NCBI GenBank assembly: GCA_023389575.1
Contig: JAEWEG010000018.1
Location: 186,001-250,000 of the forward strand
Direction: 5' to 3'
Length of the DNA stretch: 64,000 nt
From: Chloroflexota bacterium
GTDB taxonomy: Bacteria; Chloroflexota; Chloroflexia; Thermomicrobiales; UBA6265
The number at the start of each line of letters is the position of its first letter. Within the stretch, counting starts at the first letter, position 1. Shown here in pieces: positions 18,228-27,132 of the stretch. The notes beneath the pieces were generated by a model. The model was not told where the DNA came from and did no database searches. It saw only the letters and a list, made by a program, of their open reading frames with translations. A program made the position numbers and the translations under genes.

Positions 18228-19616
18228 GTGACCACCACCCTCATTCGGAACGCCACGATGCTGGCCACGATGGACGACGAGTCCCGCGAAATACCTGATG
18301 GCGCGATCCTCATCGAGGACAACCGCATCGTCGCCCTAGGCTCCACGGAGGAGATCGTCACCCCGGAGCTCGATGCCGGCACGGTCATCGACGCCTCGGG
18401 CATGGTGTTGCTCCCCGGCCTCGTGAATACTCACCACCACTTTTTCCAGACATTGACTCGTGCGTTTCCCGCCGCCCAGGACGCCGATCTCTTCACCTGG
18501 CTTCGCACGCTCTACCCAATTTGGGCGGGCATCACGCCAGAGGCGATCCAGGTCAGCACGCGTACCGCGCTCGCGGAACTCCTCCTCTCCGGTTGCACCA
18601 CCGCCAGCGACCACACCTACATCTGGCCGAATGGTGCCCGCGTCGATGACCAGATCGAAGCCGCTTCCGAGATCGGCGTTCGTTTCCATGCCTCCCGAGG
18701 CTCGATGTCGGTGGGCGAGAGCAGCGGCGGGCTCCCACCCGATTCCGTGGTCGAATCCGAGTCCGCCATCCTCGCCGACTCCCGCCGCGTGGTCGAGCAC
18801 TATCACGACCCGAATCCTGGCGCGATGACCCGGATCGTGCTCGCTCCCTGCTCTCCGTTCAGCGTGTCGCCCGACCTGATGCGCGAAAGCGTCGAGCTTG
18901 CCCGTTCGTATGGTGTCCATTCGCACACGCATCTCGCCGAGACCCGGGACGAGCACGCGTACTGCCTCAACCAGTTCGGTCGCACGCCGGTCGAACTCTG
19001 CGAGGATCTCGCCTGGATGGGTGAGGATGTCTGGCACGCCCACGTGGTGCATCCGTCGAACGACGAAATCACCCGCATGGGACGATCACGCACCGGCGCG
19101 GCCCACTGCCCCTCGTCGAACATGCGGCTCGCCTCTGGCATTCCCCAGGTCAACGCCTGGCGAGCCAGCGGCATGCGCGTCGGCCTGGGCGTCGATGGGT
19201 CCGCCTCGAACGACGGGTCACACCTGCTCGCCGAGGCCCGGATGGCGATGCTGCTCCAGCGCGTCGGCGGCGATCCCGCCGCCCTCTCGGCTCGGGAAGC
19301 GCTGCGCCTCGCGACCCGTGGCGGCGCCGAGGTCCTGGGCCGCGACGATATCGGCTACCTCGCGCCCGGCATGATGGCGGACATCGTTGGCGTCCGCATC
19401 GATACCTTGCCGTTCGCTGGCGGGGCCGTGCACGATCCGGTCGCCGCGCTCGTCTTCTGCCAGCCCCAGAACATCGACTTCAGCATGATCGATGGCAAGG
19501 TCCGCGTCTCCGAGGGCCAGATCATCGACGTCGACCTCCCCGCGCTCGTCGCTCACCACAACCGGGTCGCCGCCGATCTGGCTCGTGGCGAACTCGCCAC
19601 CCGCCGCCTCTACTGA
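18228..19616 (+). CDS. Amidohydrolase, 8-oxoguanine deaminase/atrazine hydrolase type
   Basis: 462 residues. GTG 18228 is chosen because GGAG lies 8 nt upstream; the frame runs further upstream without similarity. The metal-dependent TIM-barrel signature is complete: LPGLVNTHHHFFQTLTRA, SGCTTASDH, SHTHLAETRDE, HAHVVHPSNDE (a variant of the usual HCVHL), AHCPSSNMRLASG and LGVDGSASNDGS. The overall sequence matches the 8-oxoguanine deaminase group of cytosine/guanine deaminase relatives. It probably deaminates an oxidised purine or related heterocycle in the cytoplasm. The GNAT gene follows by 35 bp. Confidence 0.87.
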   Translation: MTTTLIRNATMLATMDDESREIPDGAILIEDNRIVALGSTEEIVTPELDAGTVIDASGMVLLPGLVNTHHHFFQTLTRAFPAAQDADLFTWLRTLYPIWAGITPEAIQVSTRTALAELLLSGCTTASDHTYIWPNGARVDDQIEAASEIGVRFHASRGSMSVGESSGGLPPDSVVESESAILADSRRVVEHYHDPNPGAMTRIVLAPCSPFSVSPDLMRESVELARSYGVHSHTHLAETRDEHAYCLNQFGRTPVELCEDLAWMGEDVWHAHVVHPSNDEITRMGRSRTGAAHCPSSNMRLASGIPQVNAWRASGMRVGLGVDGSASNDGSHLLAEARMAMLLQRVGGDPAALSAREALRLATRGGAEVLGRDDIGYLAPGMMADIVGVRIDTLPFAGGAVHDPVAALVFCQPQNIDFSMIDGKVRVSEGQIIDVDLPALVAHHNRVAADLARGELATRRLY

Positions 19617-19651
19617 ACCCTGACCGACTCGATCCAGACTCGGAGCCCTAC

Positions 19652-20197
19652 ATGACGGACCCAATCGCCAGCCCCGTTCTCGCCACCTCTCGGCTGATCC
19701 TTCGCCCGTTCACGCTGGACGACGCGCCCGTTGTCCAGGAACTGCTCGCCGGCCCGGAGGTCAGTGAGACCACCCAGAACATCCCCTATCCGTATCCGGA
19801 CGGCGCGGCCGCCACATGGATCGCTGGTCACCGGGCCGCCGCCGAGGAAGGCTCGATGTTGAACTGGGCGGTGGTCCGCGAGGCTGACGCGACCTTGATG
19901 GGCACGATCGCGATCGGGCTCGACAGGAAGAACCAGCGCGGAACCCTTGGCTACTGGATCGGGGTGCCGTACTGGAACCAGGGCTACATGTCCGAGGCCG
20001 CCACGGCCGTGACCGAGTGGGCGTTCCAGGCGTTGCGCCTCAACCGCGTCGAGGCGCTCTGCCTGCCTCGCAACCCCGCCTCGGCCCGGGTGATGGAAAA
20101 GGCGGGCATGACCTACGAGGGCATCCTTCGCGGCTACATCCGCAAGGCCGACCACTTCGAGGACCTCGCCATCTACGCCCGCCTCATCACCGACTGA
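19652..20197 (+). CDS. GNAT acetyltransferase (RimJ/RimL type)
   Basis: 181 residues. It has the RimJ-like opening LATSRLILRPFTLDDAPVVQELL, then LGYWIGVPYWNQGYMSEAATAVTEWAF (acetyl-CoA region), and the closing NPASARVMEKAGMTYEGILRGYIRK. Such proteins acetylate N-terminal amines or small amines with acetyl-CoA. It lies 35 bp after the amidohydrolase, likely in the same transcript. The substrate is unknown. Confidence 0.9.
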   Translation: MTDPIASPVLATSRLILRPFTLDDAPVVQELLAGPEVSETTQNIPYPYPDGAAATWIAGHRAAAEEGSMLNWAVVREADATLMGTIAIGLDRKNQRGTLGYWIGVPYWNQGYMSEAATAVTEWAFQALRLNRVEALCLPRNPASARVMEKAGMTYEGILRGYIRKADHFEDLAIYARLITD

Positions 20198-20234
20198 GTG
20201 CCAAACGACACGTTTGGATTCCGCTAACCGTAAC

Positions 20235-20273
20235 CGTCATCCAGAGCGCAGCGATGGATCCATGGACGAAGTC
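20235..20273. repeat. Dispersed 39-bp repeat, copy A
   Basis: Matches 29752-29790 at 36 of 39 positions (starts CGTCATCCAG, contains GGATCCATGGACGAAGTC). Both copies lie in intergenic DNA just after coding regions. Confidence 0.75.
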
Positions 20274-20356
20274 GTTCCGCCGTCAGGCGGTGCCGGAGTG
20301 GCTCCTTTCATCGCATATCCTCGGATGAAACCTCCTCCGCAATACTTCGGGAGCGC

Positions 20357-20395
20357 AAGACACCCATTCCGGACATCGTCCGGAATGGGTGTCTT
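20357..20395. terminator. Perfect 17-bp hairpin after fabF
   Basis: Arms AAGACACCCATTCCGGA and its complement, 5-nt loop, just past the ketosynthase stop. It probably ends the fatty-acid operon on the minus strand, and may also stop reading from the GNAT side. Confidence 0.75.
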
Positions 20396-20415
20396 CGTGA
20401 CCAAATCCAAGGCAG

Positions 20416-21648
20416 CTAGATCGCCTTGAACACCGCCGACGCGTTCTGCCCACCAAAGCCAAACCCGTTCGCCACGGCCACCTTCACGTCGCGCTCGCGC
20501 TTCACGTTCGGCGTGTAATCCAGGTCGCATTCCGGGTCTGGGTCGGTCAGGTTGATCGTCGGCGGAATGACTCCGTCGCGAATCGCCAGAACGCAGGCCA
20601 GGGCCGAAACCGCGCCCGCCGCTCCCAGAAGGTGCCCAAGCATCGACTTGTTCGCCGAGATCGCGACGGTCTTCGCCGCGTCGCCGAACACGCGCTTGAT
20701 GGTGTTCGTCTCCCCCACGTCCCCAAGCCCGGTCGCCGTCGCATGGGCCGCGATGTAGTCGACGTCGTTGGGGGTCAGGTTCGCTCGCTTCAACGCGCCA
20801 TTCACGGCGGCGGCCTGTCCGCGGCCGCTCGGGTCCGGTGCCGTGATGTGGAAGGCGTCGGAGGTATACGCCCCACCAGCCACCTCACAGATCACGTTCG
20901 CGCCCCGCCGCGCCGCGTGCTCCTCGGATTCGAGCACCATCACGGCCGAACCTTCCGAGAACACGAACCCGTCGCGGCCCTTGTCGAACGGGCGGCTCGC
21001 GCCCGCCGGATCGTCGTTTCGGGTGGAGAGCGCGCCCATGTTCCCAAGTCCCGCGATCGCCACCGGGGTGATCCCGGCCTCGGTGCCGCCAGTGATCACC
21101 ACGTCGGCGTCGCCGCGCTCGATCATGAACACGGCGTCCACGAACGCCTGCACGCCCGCCGCGCAGGCCGCCACCGAGGTCACTGTCGGCCCATGGATGT
21201 TGAAGTTGATCGCCACCTGGCAACTGGCCATGTTTGGGGCGAAGAGCGGAATCAGGAACGGGCTCACCCGTTTCGGGCCGTTCAACGCCATGTTCGTGAC
21301 TTCGTTCTCGATGGTGCCGATCCCGCCGCCACCGGTGTTGATCATGATCCCGATGCGTTCCCGGTTCTCGTCGGTGATCTCGAGACCGGCGTCCTCGATC
21401 GCCTGCCGCGCCGAGGCCACGGCGAACTGGGCGAACCGGTCCATCCGCCGCGCCGCCTTGAAGTCGATGAAGTCCTTTGGCACGAAATCGGGGACTTCGC
21501 CGGCGATTCGCACGTCGAGGTTCGACGCGTCGAAGTGCTGGATCGTGCGGATGCCGGAGCGCCCCGCCGTCAGACCCGACCAGAAGGCATCGACGCCTAT
21601 CCCAAGCGGGGTTACCGCCCCAGCTCCTGTCACAACCACCCGAGTCAC
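20416..21648 (-). CDS. fabF: Beta-ketoacyl-ACP synthase II (FabF-type, copy 1)
   Basis: 410 residues from GTG 21648, with AAGGA 9 nt upstream. It condenses malonyl-ACP with acyl-ACP in type II fatty acid synthesis. The Cys-His-His triad is present: Cys in SVAACAAGVQAF, His in YIAAHATATGLGD, and His in NKSMLGHLLGAAGA. The C-terminal NGFGFGGQNAS loop is also present. The Cys context (AACAAG rather than TACATG) and HATAT in place of HGTST are slightly unusual. It is the last gene of the operon; the 184-bp gap before it is too short for an ACP gene. Confidence 0.95.
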   Translation of the reverse strand: MTRVVVTGAGAVTPLGIGVDAFWSGLTAGRSGIRTIQHFDASNLDVRIAGEVPDFVPKDFIDFKAARRMDRFAQFAVASARQAIEDAGLEITDENRERIGIMINTGGGGIGTIENEVTNMALNGPKRVSPFLIPLFAPNMASCQVAINFNIHGPTVTSVAACAAGVQAFVDAVFMIERGDADVVITGGTEAGITPVAIAGLGNMGALSTRNDDPAGASRPFDKGRDGFVFSEGSAVMVLESEEHAARRGANVICEVAGGAYTSDAFHITAPDPSGRGQAAAVNGALKRANLTPNDVDYIAAHATATGLGDVGETNTIKRVFGDAAKTVAISANKSMLGHLLGAAGAVSALACVLAIRDGVIPPTINLTDPDPECDLDYTPNVKRERDVKVAVANGFGFGGQNASAVFKAI

Positions 21649-21832
21649 CAGCCGCGTCCTTTCATGGTCCAGCATCGGTGCTGGCAAGGGTCCCAGTTCC
21701 TGCGTTGCCAGGCCGCGTTCGACCATCTCGACGGTCGCGCGCGCCCGGCTGGGGCGATGGGGACACCCGTGAACCGCACTGCTCCATTAACCCCATTTGG
21801 GTCGTAATGGTAGCGGCATTGCCACCACCGTG

Positions 21833-22768
21833 CTACAAACCCAGGTCCGCCGTCCCAATCGTGCGAACGCCACGGTCAATCCGCTTGATCAACCCGGCCA
21901 GCACGTTGCCCGCGCCAAGCTCCACGAAGGTGTCCGCGCCCAGGCCCACCATGGTCTGAACCGAACCGGTCCAGTTCACCGGGCGTTCCACGTGATGCTC
22001 CAGTTCGGCGTGGATGTCCGCCACGGTTCGCACCGGCGCCGCCGAGACATTCCCCACGATTGGGAAGGCTGGCTCCGCGAACGGCAGGTCGGCGGTGATC
22101 TCCTTCAACCGGGCCGAGACATCCGCCATCAACGGCGAATGCGAGGCGATCGAGACCGGGAGCCGCGCGACGCGCTTCGCGCCCGCCGCCTTCGCCAACT
22201 CCATCGCCACTTCCAGCGCCGGTACCTCGCCCGAAATCACGATCTGTCCCGGGCAGTTGGCGTTGGCCACGTTGATCACGCCGTTGGCCGACGCCTCCTC
22301 GCAGACAGCAATCAGTGCGTCCTCGTCCAGCCCGAGTACCGCCGCCATGCCGCCCGGCCGCGCGGTCCCTGCCTCCGCCATCAACCGGCCCCGCTCACGG
22401 ACGAGGCGAAGCGTATCCGGGAACGACAGCGATCCCGCCGCGACCAGCGCCGTGAACTCGCCCAGCGAATGACCGGCCGCCGCGATCGGCGCCAGGCTCT
22501 CGCCCGCCTTCGCCTCCAGCGCCCGGAGCGCCGCCACGCTGACCGTCAGGATCGCCGCCTGCGCGTTGTAGGTGTCGTTCAGGTCCTCGACCGGTCCCTC
22601 GAACATCAGGGTCGAGAGCTTCGTCTCCAGGATCTCGTCGGCTTCGTCGATGGTCGCCTTCGCCACCGGGGAGGAGTCGTGGAGCTCCTTGCCCATCCCC
22701 ACCACCTGGCTGCCCTGGCCAGGAAACACGTACGCGAAGCTGGAACCGAGTTGCTCTGAAACGCTCAT
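21833..22768 (-). CDS. fabD: Malonyl-CoA:ACP transacylase
   Basis: 311 residues from ATG 22768, preceded by AAAGG at 9 nt. It loads malonyl groups onto ACP. Signatures: FAYVFPGQGSQVVGMG, nucleophile Ser in AAGHSLGEFTAL, Arg in LVRERGRLM, and His in SIASHSPLM. It sits between the SDR and fabF, as in standard fab clusters. Confidence 0.97.
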   Translation of the reverse strand: MSVSEQLGSSFAYVFPGQGSQVVGMGKELHDSSPVAKATIDEADEILETKLSTLMFEGPVEDLNDTYNAQAAILTVSVAALRALEAKAGESLAPIAAAGHSLGEFTALVAAGSLSFPDTLRLVRERGRLMAEAGTARPGGMAAVLGLDEDALIAVCEEASANGVINVANANCPGQIVISGEVPALEVAMELAKAAGAKRVARLPVSIASHSPLMADVSARLKEITADLPFAEPAFPIVGNVSAAPVRTVADIHAELEHHVERPVNWTGSVQTMVGLGADTFVELGAGNVLAGLIKRIDRGVRTIGTADLGL

Positions 22769-22828
22769 GAATGTCGACCTTTCCATCAAGAGAGGGGAGA
22801 TGTGGCGAATCGCGCCGGAACAAGACTT

Positions 22829-23608
22829 CTACCCGCGCAGGAATCCGCCTTCCGAATTGATCACTTGTCCGGTAATCCAGGCGGCTTCGTCGCTCGCCAG
22901 CCACGCCACCAGGCGCGCGGCGTCGTCCGGCATGCCGACCCGACCAGCGGGCGTCACCTTCACGAGCGCTTCGCGCAGGTCGTCGTCCATCCATCCGGTA
23001 TCGGTCGGCCCGGGATTGACCACATTGATCGTGATGCCCCGGGCCGCCAGCGAAGGGGAGATCGACGTGCTGAACGCAATGATCGCGCCCTTCGATCCAG
23101 CATAGGCGAGTTCATCCGGCATCGGCCCGAGATGCTGTCCCGAGCTGAAGTTGATCACGCGGCCCGAGGTGCCTTCGTATCTCCGCGCGAACTCCACCGT
23201 AAGCATTGCGGTCGCCCGGTAGTTCACCGCGATGTGCATGTCCAGCGATGCTTCGGTCAACGTGTCCCAGGCGTCGTGAGTGGAGTACGCCGCGTTGTTG
23301 ACCAGGATATCCACCTGGCCAAGTTCGCCCGCCACCCGGTCGAACAGCCCTGGAGCCACGTTCGGCTGGGACAAATCAACCGGCAGCGAAAGCACTCGAA
23401 CGCCCGAAGCCTCAAGCTCCTCCTGGAGGGTGTCCGGGCCATCGTCTGGCGCGCCGTACATCTCCGCGTCGTAGGCGAGGTAGTGGGTGAATGCGATATC
23501 GGCTCCGGCGGCCGCCAGTCTCCGGCAGGTTGCCGCGCCGATCCCGATTGTCCGCGTCGCGCCCGTTACCAGCGCCACGCGCCCGCTGAGTGATGTGTTT
23601 GTTGACAT
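22829..23608 (-). CDS. SDR-family oxidoreductase in the fab operon
   Basis: 259 residues from ATG 23608; an in-frame ATG at 23638 is possible and neither has a strong SD. The cofactor loop is unusual (VTGATRTIGIGAATCRRLA, with an insertion relative to TGxxxGIG). A long insert (HYLAYDAEMYGAPDDGPD) follows strand 2. NNAAYST, INFSSGQHLGPMP and YAGSKGA supply the Asn, Ser, Tyr and Lys. Position suggests the ketoacyl-ACP reductase step, but it belongs to a divergent SDR group and not to canonical FabG. Confidence 0.85.
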   Translation of the reverse strand: MSTNTSLSGRVALVTGATRTIGIGAATCRRLAAAGADIAFTHYLAYDAEMYGAPDDGPDTLQEELEASGVRVLSLPVDLSQPNVAPGLFDRVAGELGQVDILVNNAAYSTHDAWDTLTEASLDMHIAVNYRATAMLTVEFARRYEGTSGRVINFSSGQHLGPMPDELAYAGSKGAIIAFSTSISPSLAARGITINVVNPGPTDTGWMDDDLREALVKVTPAGRVGMPDDAARLVAWLASDEAAWITGQVINSEGGFLRG

Positions 23609-23668
23609 GCCGGCTTCATCCGTTTCGTTGACCGCCATCGGTCGCGCTGATCTCGTTGGTGGTGACGC

Positions 23669-24088
23669 TCATTGACGCAGGAGCCAGCGTTGCCGGTCCC
23701 AGGTGACGGCATACAGCACCACCACGGCCGTCATCAGCGTCTCGGACGCGGCGCGGTTCGCCCCAAACCAGAGTCCCACCGCGGCCACCGCGAAGAACCC
23801 GATCTCGATGGCGAACCGCACCCAGCCCTGTACCACCACCGGCTGCTCCGCCTTGTTCGGTGGATCGTATCGAACCCGGAAGATGCCCCAGATCGCCGCG
23901 CCAGCCAGCACGAACACCGCCGCCAGCGCGCCGCCAATCCAGCCGCCCTCACCCAGCCACCAACCGAGATACCCAAGCCCCACCAGCCCGAATAGTTCTA
24001 GCAGGAACCGGGCCGCCAGCATCACCATCGGGGTCGATGGCGGTGGGTCGGCTGGTTGCGCCACGCCCGTATCGCTGGTCAGGTTCAC
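23669..24088 (-). CDS. YrdB/DUF2568-family membrane protein
   Basis: 139 residues with four hydrophobic helices and the DUF2568 pattern: ARFLLELFGLVGLGYLGWWL, AAIWGIFRVRYDPP, VVVQGWVRFAIEIGFF and LYAVTWDRQRWLL. GTG 24088 overlaps the upstream ketosynthase stop by 4 bp (GTGA), so translation is coupled. The family is uncharacterised. Its place inside a fatty-acid operon is odd, and a membrane-lipid role is only a guess. Confidence 0.8.
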   Translation of the reverse strand: MNLTSDTGVAQPADPPPSTPMVMLAARFLLELFGLVGLGYLGWWLGEGGWIGGALAAVFVLAGAAIWGIFRVRYDPPNKAEQPVVVQGWVRFAIEIGFFAVAAVGLWFGANRAASETLMTAVVVLYAVTWDRQRWLLRQ

Positions 24089-25377
24089 GCGTTGTCGAAT
24101 GCCCGCAGGATCAGGCAGGCGTTCTGGCCGCCCAACCCGAACGAGTGCTTCGAGACCACCCTCACCTGAAGGTTCTTCGCCTCGTTGCCAACGATGTTCA
24201 GGTTCACTTCCGGGTCCGGGTTGCGGTGGTTCCGGGTTGGCGGAATTGTCCCGTCCGTGATCGTCCGCACCGCCGAGATCGTCTCCAGCGCGCCAGCCGC
24301 CGCCATGCAGTGGCCGATCGCCCCCTTGATCGATGTCACCGGAATCTCCGATGCCCTCTCTCCAAAGGCGAGCCGGATCGCGTTTGCCTCGGCCACGTCA
24401 CCGGCCGGGGTCGACGCCGCGTGCGCGTTGATGTGGTCCACCTCGCTCGCGTCGATCCCCGCGTCGGCCAGCGCCGCCACGATCGCCCGGGCCGCGCCCT
24501 CGCCGTCGGGCATTGGCGCGATAGGGTGATAGGCATCGTTGGAGGTCGCGAATCCGGCGATCTCGGCCAGGATCGTCGCGCCCCGGGCCCGGGCGTGCTC
24601 CAGGTCCTCGAGGACCAGCATCCCGGCGCCCTCGCCTAGCACGAAACCCGCCCGGGTTGCGTCGAATGGGCGGCTCGCGCCATCCGGGTTGTCGTTCGAA
24701 TCCGTCACCAGCGCCCGCATGGCCGCGAACCCGGCCTGGAACAGCGGATGCGCCGTCGACTCCGTCGCCCCGGCGATCATCAGGGGCGCTTTGCCGTACT
24801 TGATGGCATGGAACCCGTCGCCAATCGCCTGCGAACCTGTTGCGCAGGCGGTGACCACCGTCGAACTGGGGCCCTTCATCCCGAACTGGTGCTGCACGGT
24901 GTACGCGCCCAGGTTGTGCGGGAACATCACGTGCAGGTGGGGAGGAACGCGTGATGTGCCGCGCTGCAGGAAGGTTTCATGTGCCGGCAGCAGGTCGTCG
25001 TAGGTCCCGCCAACACAGGTGCCGAACGCCGCCCCCGCCGCGGAGAGGTCCATGACCGGCCTGAGGTCATCGTCGAGCAGCCCGGCCTGGCTCAGGGCCT
25101 GACCAGCCGCTTCCAGCGCCATCTTCGAGTACAGCGAGGTGTTCCGGGCTTCCTTGCCGGTAAGGAACCGCTGGGGCAGGCTGCTCCGGTCGATCTCGCC
25201 ACGCAGCACGCAGGGGTGCTGCGCCGGGTCCAGGTCGTCCGCGCGCTTGATGCCGGTTTCCCCGGCCACGATGCGGGCCCACGTCTCGTCGGCGGTGTTG
25301 GCCAGCGAGCTGACCGCGCCCAGGCCCGTGACCACGACGCGCCTGGGACGGATCGTGGGGAGGTTGGTATCGCTCAC
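24085..25377 (-). CDS. Beta-ketoacyl-ACP synthase II-like (copy 2)
   Basis: 430 residues from GTG 25377, with AAAGGAG 9 nt upstream. Thiolase-fold ketosynthase with Cys in VVTACATGSQAI, His in INAHAASTPAGD, His in IKGAIGHCMAAAGA, and the SFGLGGQNAC gating loop. It is clearly divergent from copy 1 at the other end of the operon, with a longer middle region (YDDLLPAHETFLQRGTSRV). The two may work on different chain lengths or form a KAS-CLF-like pair; both keep the full triad. It heads the operon. Confidence 0.93.
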   Translation of the reverse strand: MSDTNLPTIRPRRVVVTGLGAVSSLANTADETWARIVAGETGIKRADDLDPAQHPCVLRGEIDRSSLPQRFLTGKEARNTSLYSKMALEAAGQALSQAGLLDDDLRPVMDLSAAGAAFGTCVGGTYDDLLPAHETFLQRGTSRVPPHLHVMFPHNLGAYTVQHQFGMKGPSSTVVTACATGSQAIGDGFHAIKYGKAPLMIAGATESTAHPLFQAGFAAMRALVTDSNDNPDGASRPFDATRAGFVLGEGAGMLVLEDLEHARARGATILAEIAGFATSNDAYHPIAPMPDGEGAARAIVAALADAGIDASEVDHINAHAASTPAGDVAEANAIRLAFGERASEIPVTSIKGAIGHCMAAAGALETISAVRTITDGTIPPTRNHRNPDPEVNLNIVGNEAKNLQVRVVSKHSFGLGGQNACLILRAFDNA

Positions 25378-25536
25378 GGTGGTGTTCTCCTTTGAATATC
25401 CCGTTCGCCGCGCCGCGAATCGCGATAGGCCCATCCGGCGTCACTCCGGAACGGAATGGCGTGGTGAATGCGGGTTTGCCGAAGAATACCGCTCCATACG
25501 CGGTGAAGGCACGCGATTCCACTCCAATGGGCAGGC

Positions 25537-26328
25537 TTACGCCTTCGGTGTGTCCGGCCGCATGCCCCATTCGCCCCACGACGGCGCGTAGTTTCGCGCG
25601 TGGGCGAACCCGAGCGCCCGCATCACCACGTAGGTGTTCGCCGCGCGGAAACCGCCGGCGCAGTAGCTCGTCGTTTCCTGCTCCTTGTCCAAACCGGCCG
25701 CGTCATACATCGCGGCGAGTTCGTCCATCGGCTTGAACGCTCCGGTGGCCGGATCGAGATGAGAGGTCCAGTCGATATGCACCGAGCCTGGAATGGTGCC
25801 GGCCCCGTGCTCGTGCGCGGCGCGGGTGTCGACTCGCTGGGTCGTCCCGTTCTCCGCCGCCAGGTCGGCGAGGATATCGTCGGCGGTCGCGATCACGGCT
25901 GGGTGCGGCGCGATCGCCGTATCGACGCGCGTCGCCGCCACCGGCTCGTTGGAGAGCGGCAGCCCCGCGGCGTGCCACCCTCGGATCCCTCCGTCCAGCA
26001 TCGCGCCGTTGCCGAGACCAGCCGCGTCCAGCAGCCACACGCCGTAGGGTGCCATGGTGCCGCTGATGTCCTCATAGAACACCACGGTCCGGTCCGGCGT
26101 GATGCCGGCCGACTGGATGACCTCCTTCAACTGTTCGCGCCAGGCCTCCAGCGCCGCCACCGAGGAGTTGGACAGCTTTGCGGGAGCCAGGTCCACGGAG
26201 ATCGCTCCCGGCAGGTGCGCCGCCGCGTAGGCCATGGCCGGGCGGACATCCACCAGCAGCAGGTCGGGGTCGTTCAGGTGCTTCGAGAGCCAGTCAATAG
26301 AGACAATCGGGGAGTGGGGAATGGGCAT
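25537..26328 (-). CDS. Two-domain sulfurtransferase (rhodanese)
   Basis: 263 residues from ATG 26328, with CAGGAG 6 nt upstream. Tandem rhodanese domains: the N-terminal one (SIDWLSKHLNDPDLLLVDVRP) is non-catalytic, and the C-terminal one carries the persulfide Cys in SYCAGGFRAA. The active loop CAGGFR differs from the CRKGVT of rhodanese and the CGSGVT of mercaptopyruvate sulfurtransferase, so the donor cannot be assigned. Cytoplasmic; no signal peptide. Divergent from mreD. Confidence 0.9.
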   Translation of the reverse strand: MPIPHSPIVSIDWLSKHLNDPDLLLVDVRPAMAYAAAHLPGAISVDLAPAKLSNSSVAALEAWREQLKEVIQSAGITPDRTVVFYEDISGTMAPYGVWLLDAAGLGNGAMLDGGIRGWHAAGLPLSNEPVAATRVDTAIAPHPAVIATADDILADLAAENGTTQRVDTRAAHEHGAGTIPGSVHIDWTSHLDPATGAFKPMDELAAMYDAAGLDKEQETTSYCAGGFRAANTYVVMRALGFAHARNYAPSWGEWGMRPDTPKA

Positions 26329-26664
26329 GGAGGACTCCTGTAACGTCGAAATTTCACTCGTCCGAGTATGCCCCATCGCCACAAGCAGGACCCTCTCCAA
26401 ACGGCCGGAAACCCGTTCTGACCGTGGTACACTCACCGGGTCGGCAAGGTCGCCCGGGTAACGCCATCAGGCGCACGCCATGGCGCCCATTGCCATCGGC
26501 GGATGCCCGGCGTACGCCCATTTCACCCGTTCCGGCCACTCGCGAAATCGCGTCGTGGAACCCCGGCTCAGGCCAATCTCGTTCGCCGGCTGATACGTAC
26601 GTGGTTGTGAGGAACGGTTGGTGCCGGACCCAGGCCATCGGGACGGAGCACACCCCACACTTCC
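26329..26664. other. Intergenic region upstream of mreD
   Basis: 336 bp between divergent genes. Frames on both strands look like noise and I recognise no RNA or operator. It should hold the promoters of the sulfurtransferase and of mreD-mrdA. Confidence 0.4.
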
Positions 26665-27114
26665 ATGGCGCGCTTCCTGTTTGGTCTGCTGATCGTAGTG
26701 ACCGCCCTGACCCAGGCAACCATCCTTCCCCGGATCAACCCGTTCCATTATTCGGTCGATCTTACTCTTGTCTTCCTGTTCGTCTGGCTGTCCAAGCGAA
26801 GCGCCCGCGAAGCGTTCTTCTGGGTCTTCTTCACCGGTATCCTGCTCGACGTGCTCGCCGTCGACTACTTCGGCACCAACGCCCTGGCGTTGCTTGTCGT
26901 CGCGGTGCTGGCCGGGTTCGCCCACCAGCGGGTACTCCAGGCCAACGTTCTCATTCCCATGATGCTCGTGGGGTTGGCCACCATCATTCACGGCGTGGTG
27001 CTCGCGCTCCTGCGCGCCGATTCGCCGCTGGTCATGTACATTCCGGTCCAGGCCGCCCTGCACGTCATCCTCGTTCCCGTCATCTATCTCGTCCTGCGGG
27101 TATTCGACCGGTAG
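26665..27114 (+). CDS. mreD: Rod shape-determining protein MreD
   Basis: 149 residues, almost wholly hydrophobic with about five transmembrane helices: FLFGLLIVVTALTQATILP, LTLVFLFVWLSK, FFWVFFTGILLDVLAV, ALALLVVAVLAGFA and the last two. This matches MreD of the elongasome. It lies 18 bp before mrdA, the classic partner. The usual upstream mreB and mreC are not here; a sulfurtransferase points the other way instead. Confidence 0.9.
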   Translation: MARFLFGLLIVVTALTQATILPRINPFHYSVDLTLVFLFVWLSKRSAREAFFWVFFTGILLDVLAVDYFGTNALALLVVAVLAGFAHQRVLQANVLIPMMLVGLATIIHGVVLALLRADSPLVMYIPVQAALHVILVPVIYLVLRVFDR

Positions 27115-27132
27115 GACACAGGTTGTGCTTTC

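Noticed and set aside
20614..24639. Long plus-strand open frames across the fatty-acid operon
   Set aside because: They are antisense shadows of the high-GC ketosynthase, fabD and SDR genes and lack any domain.
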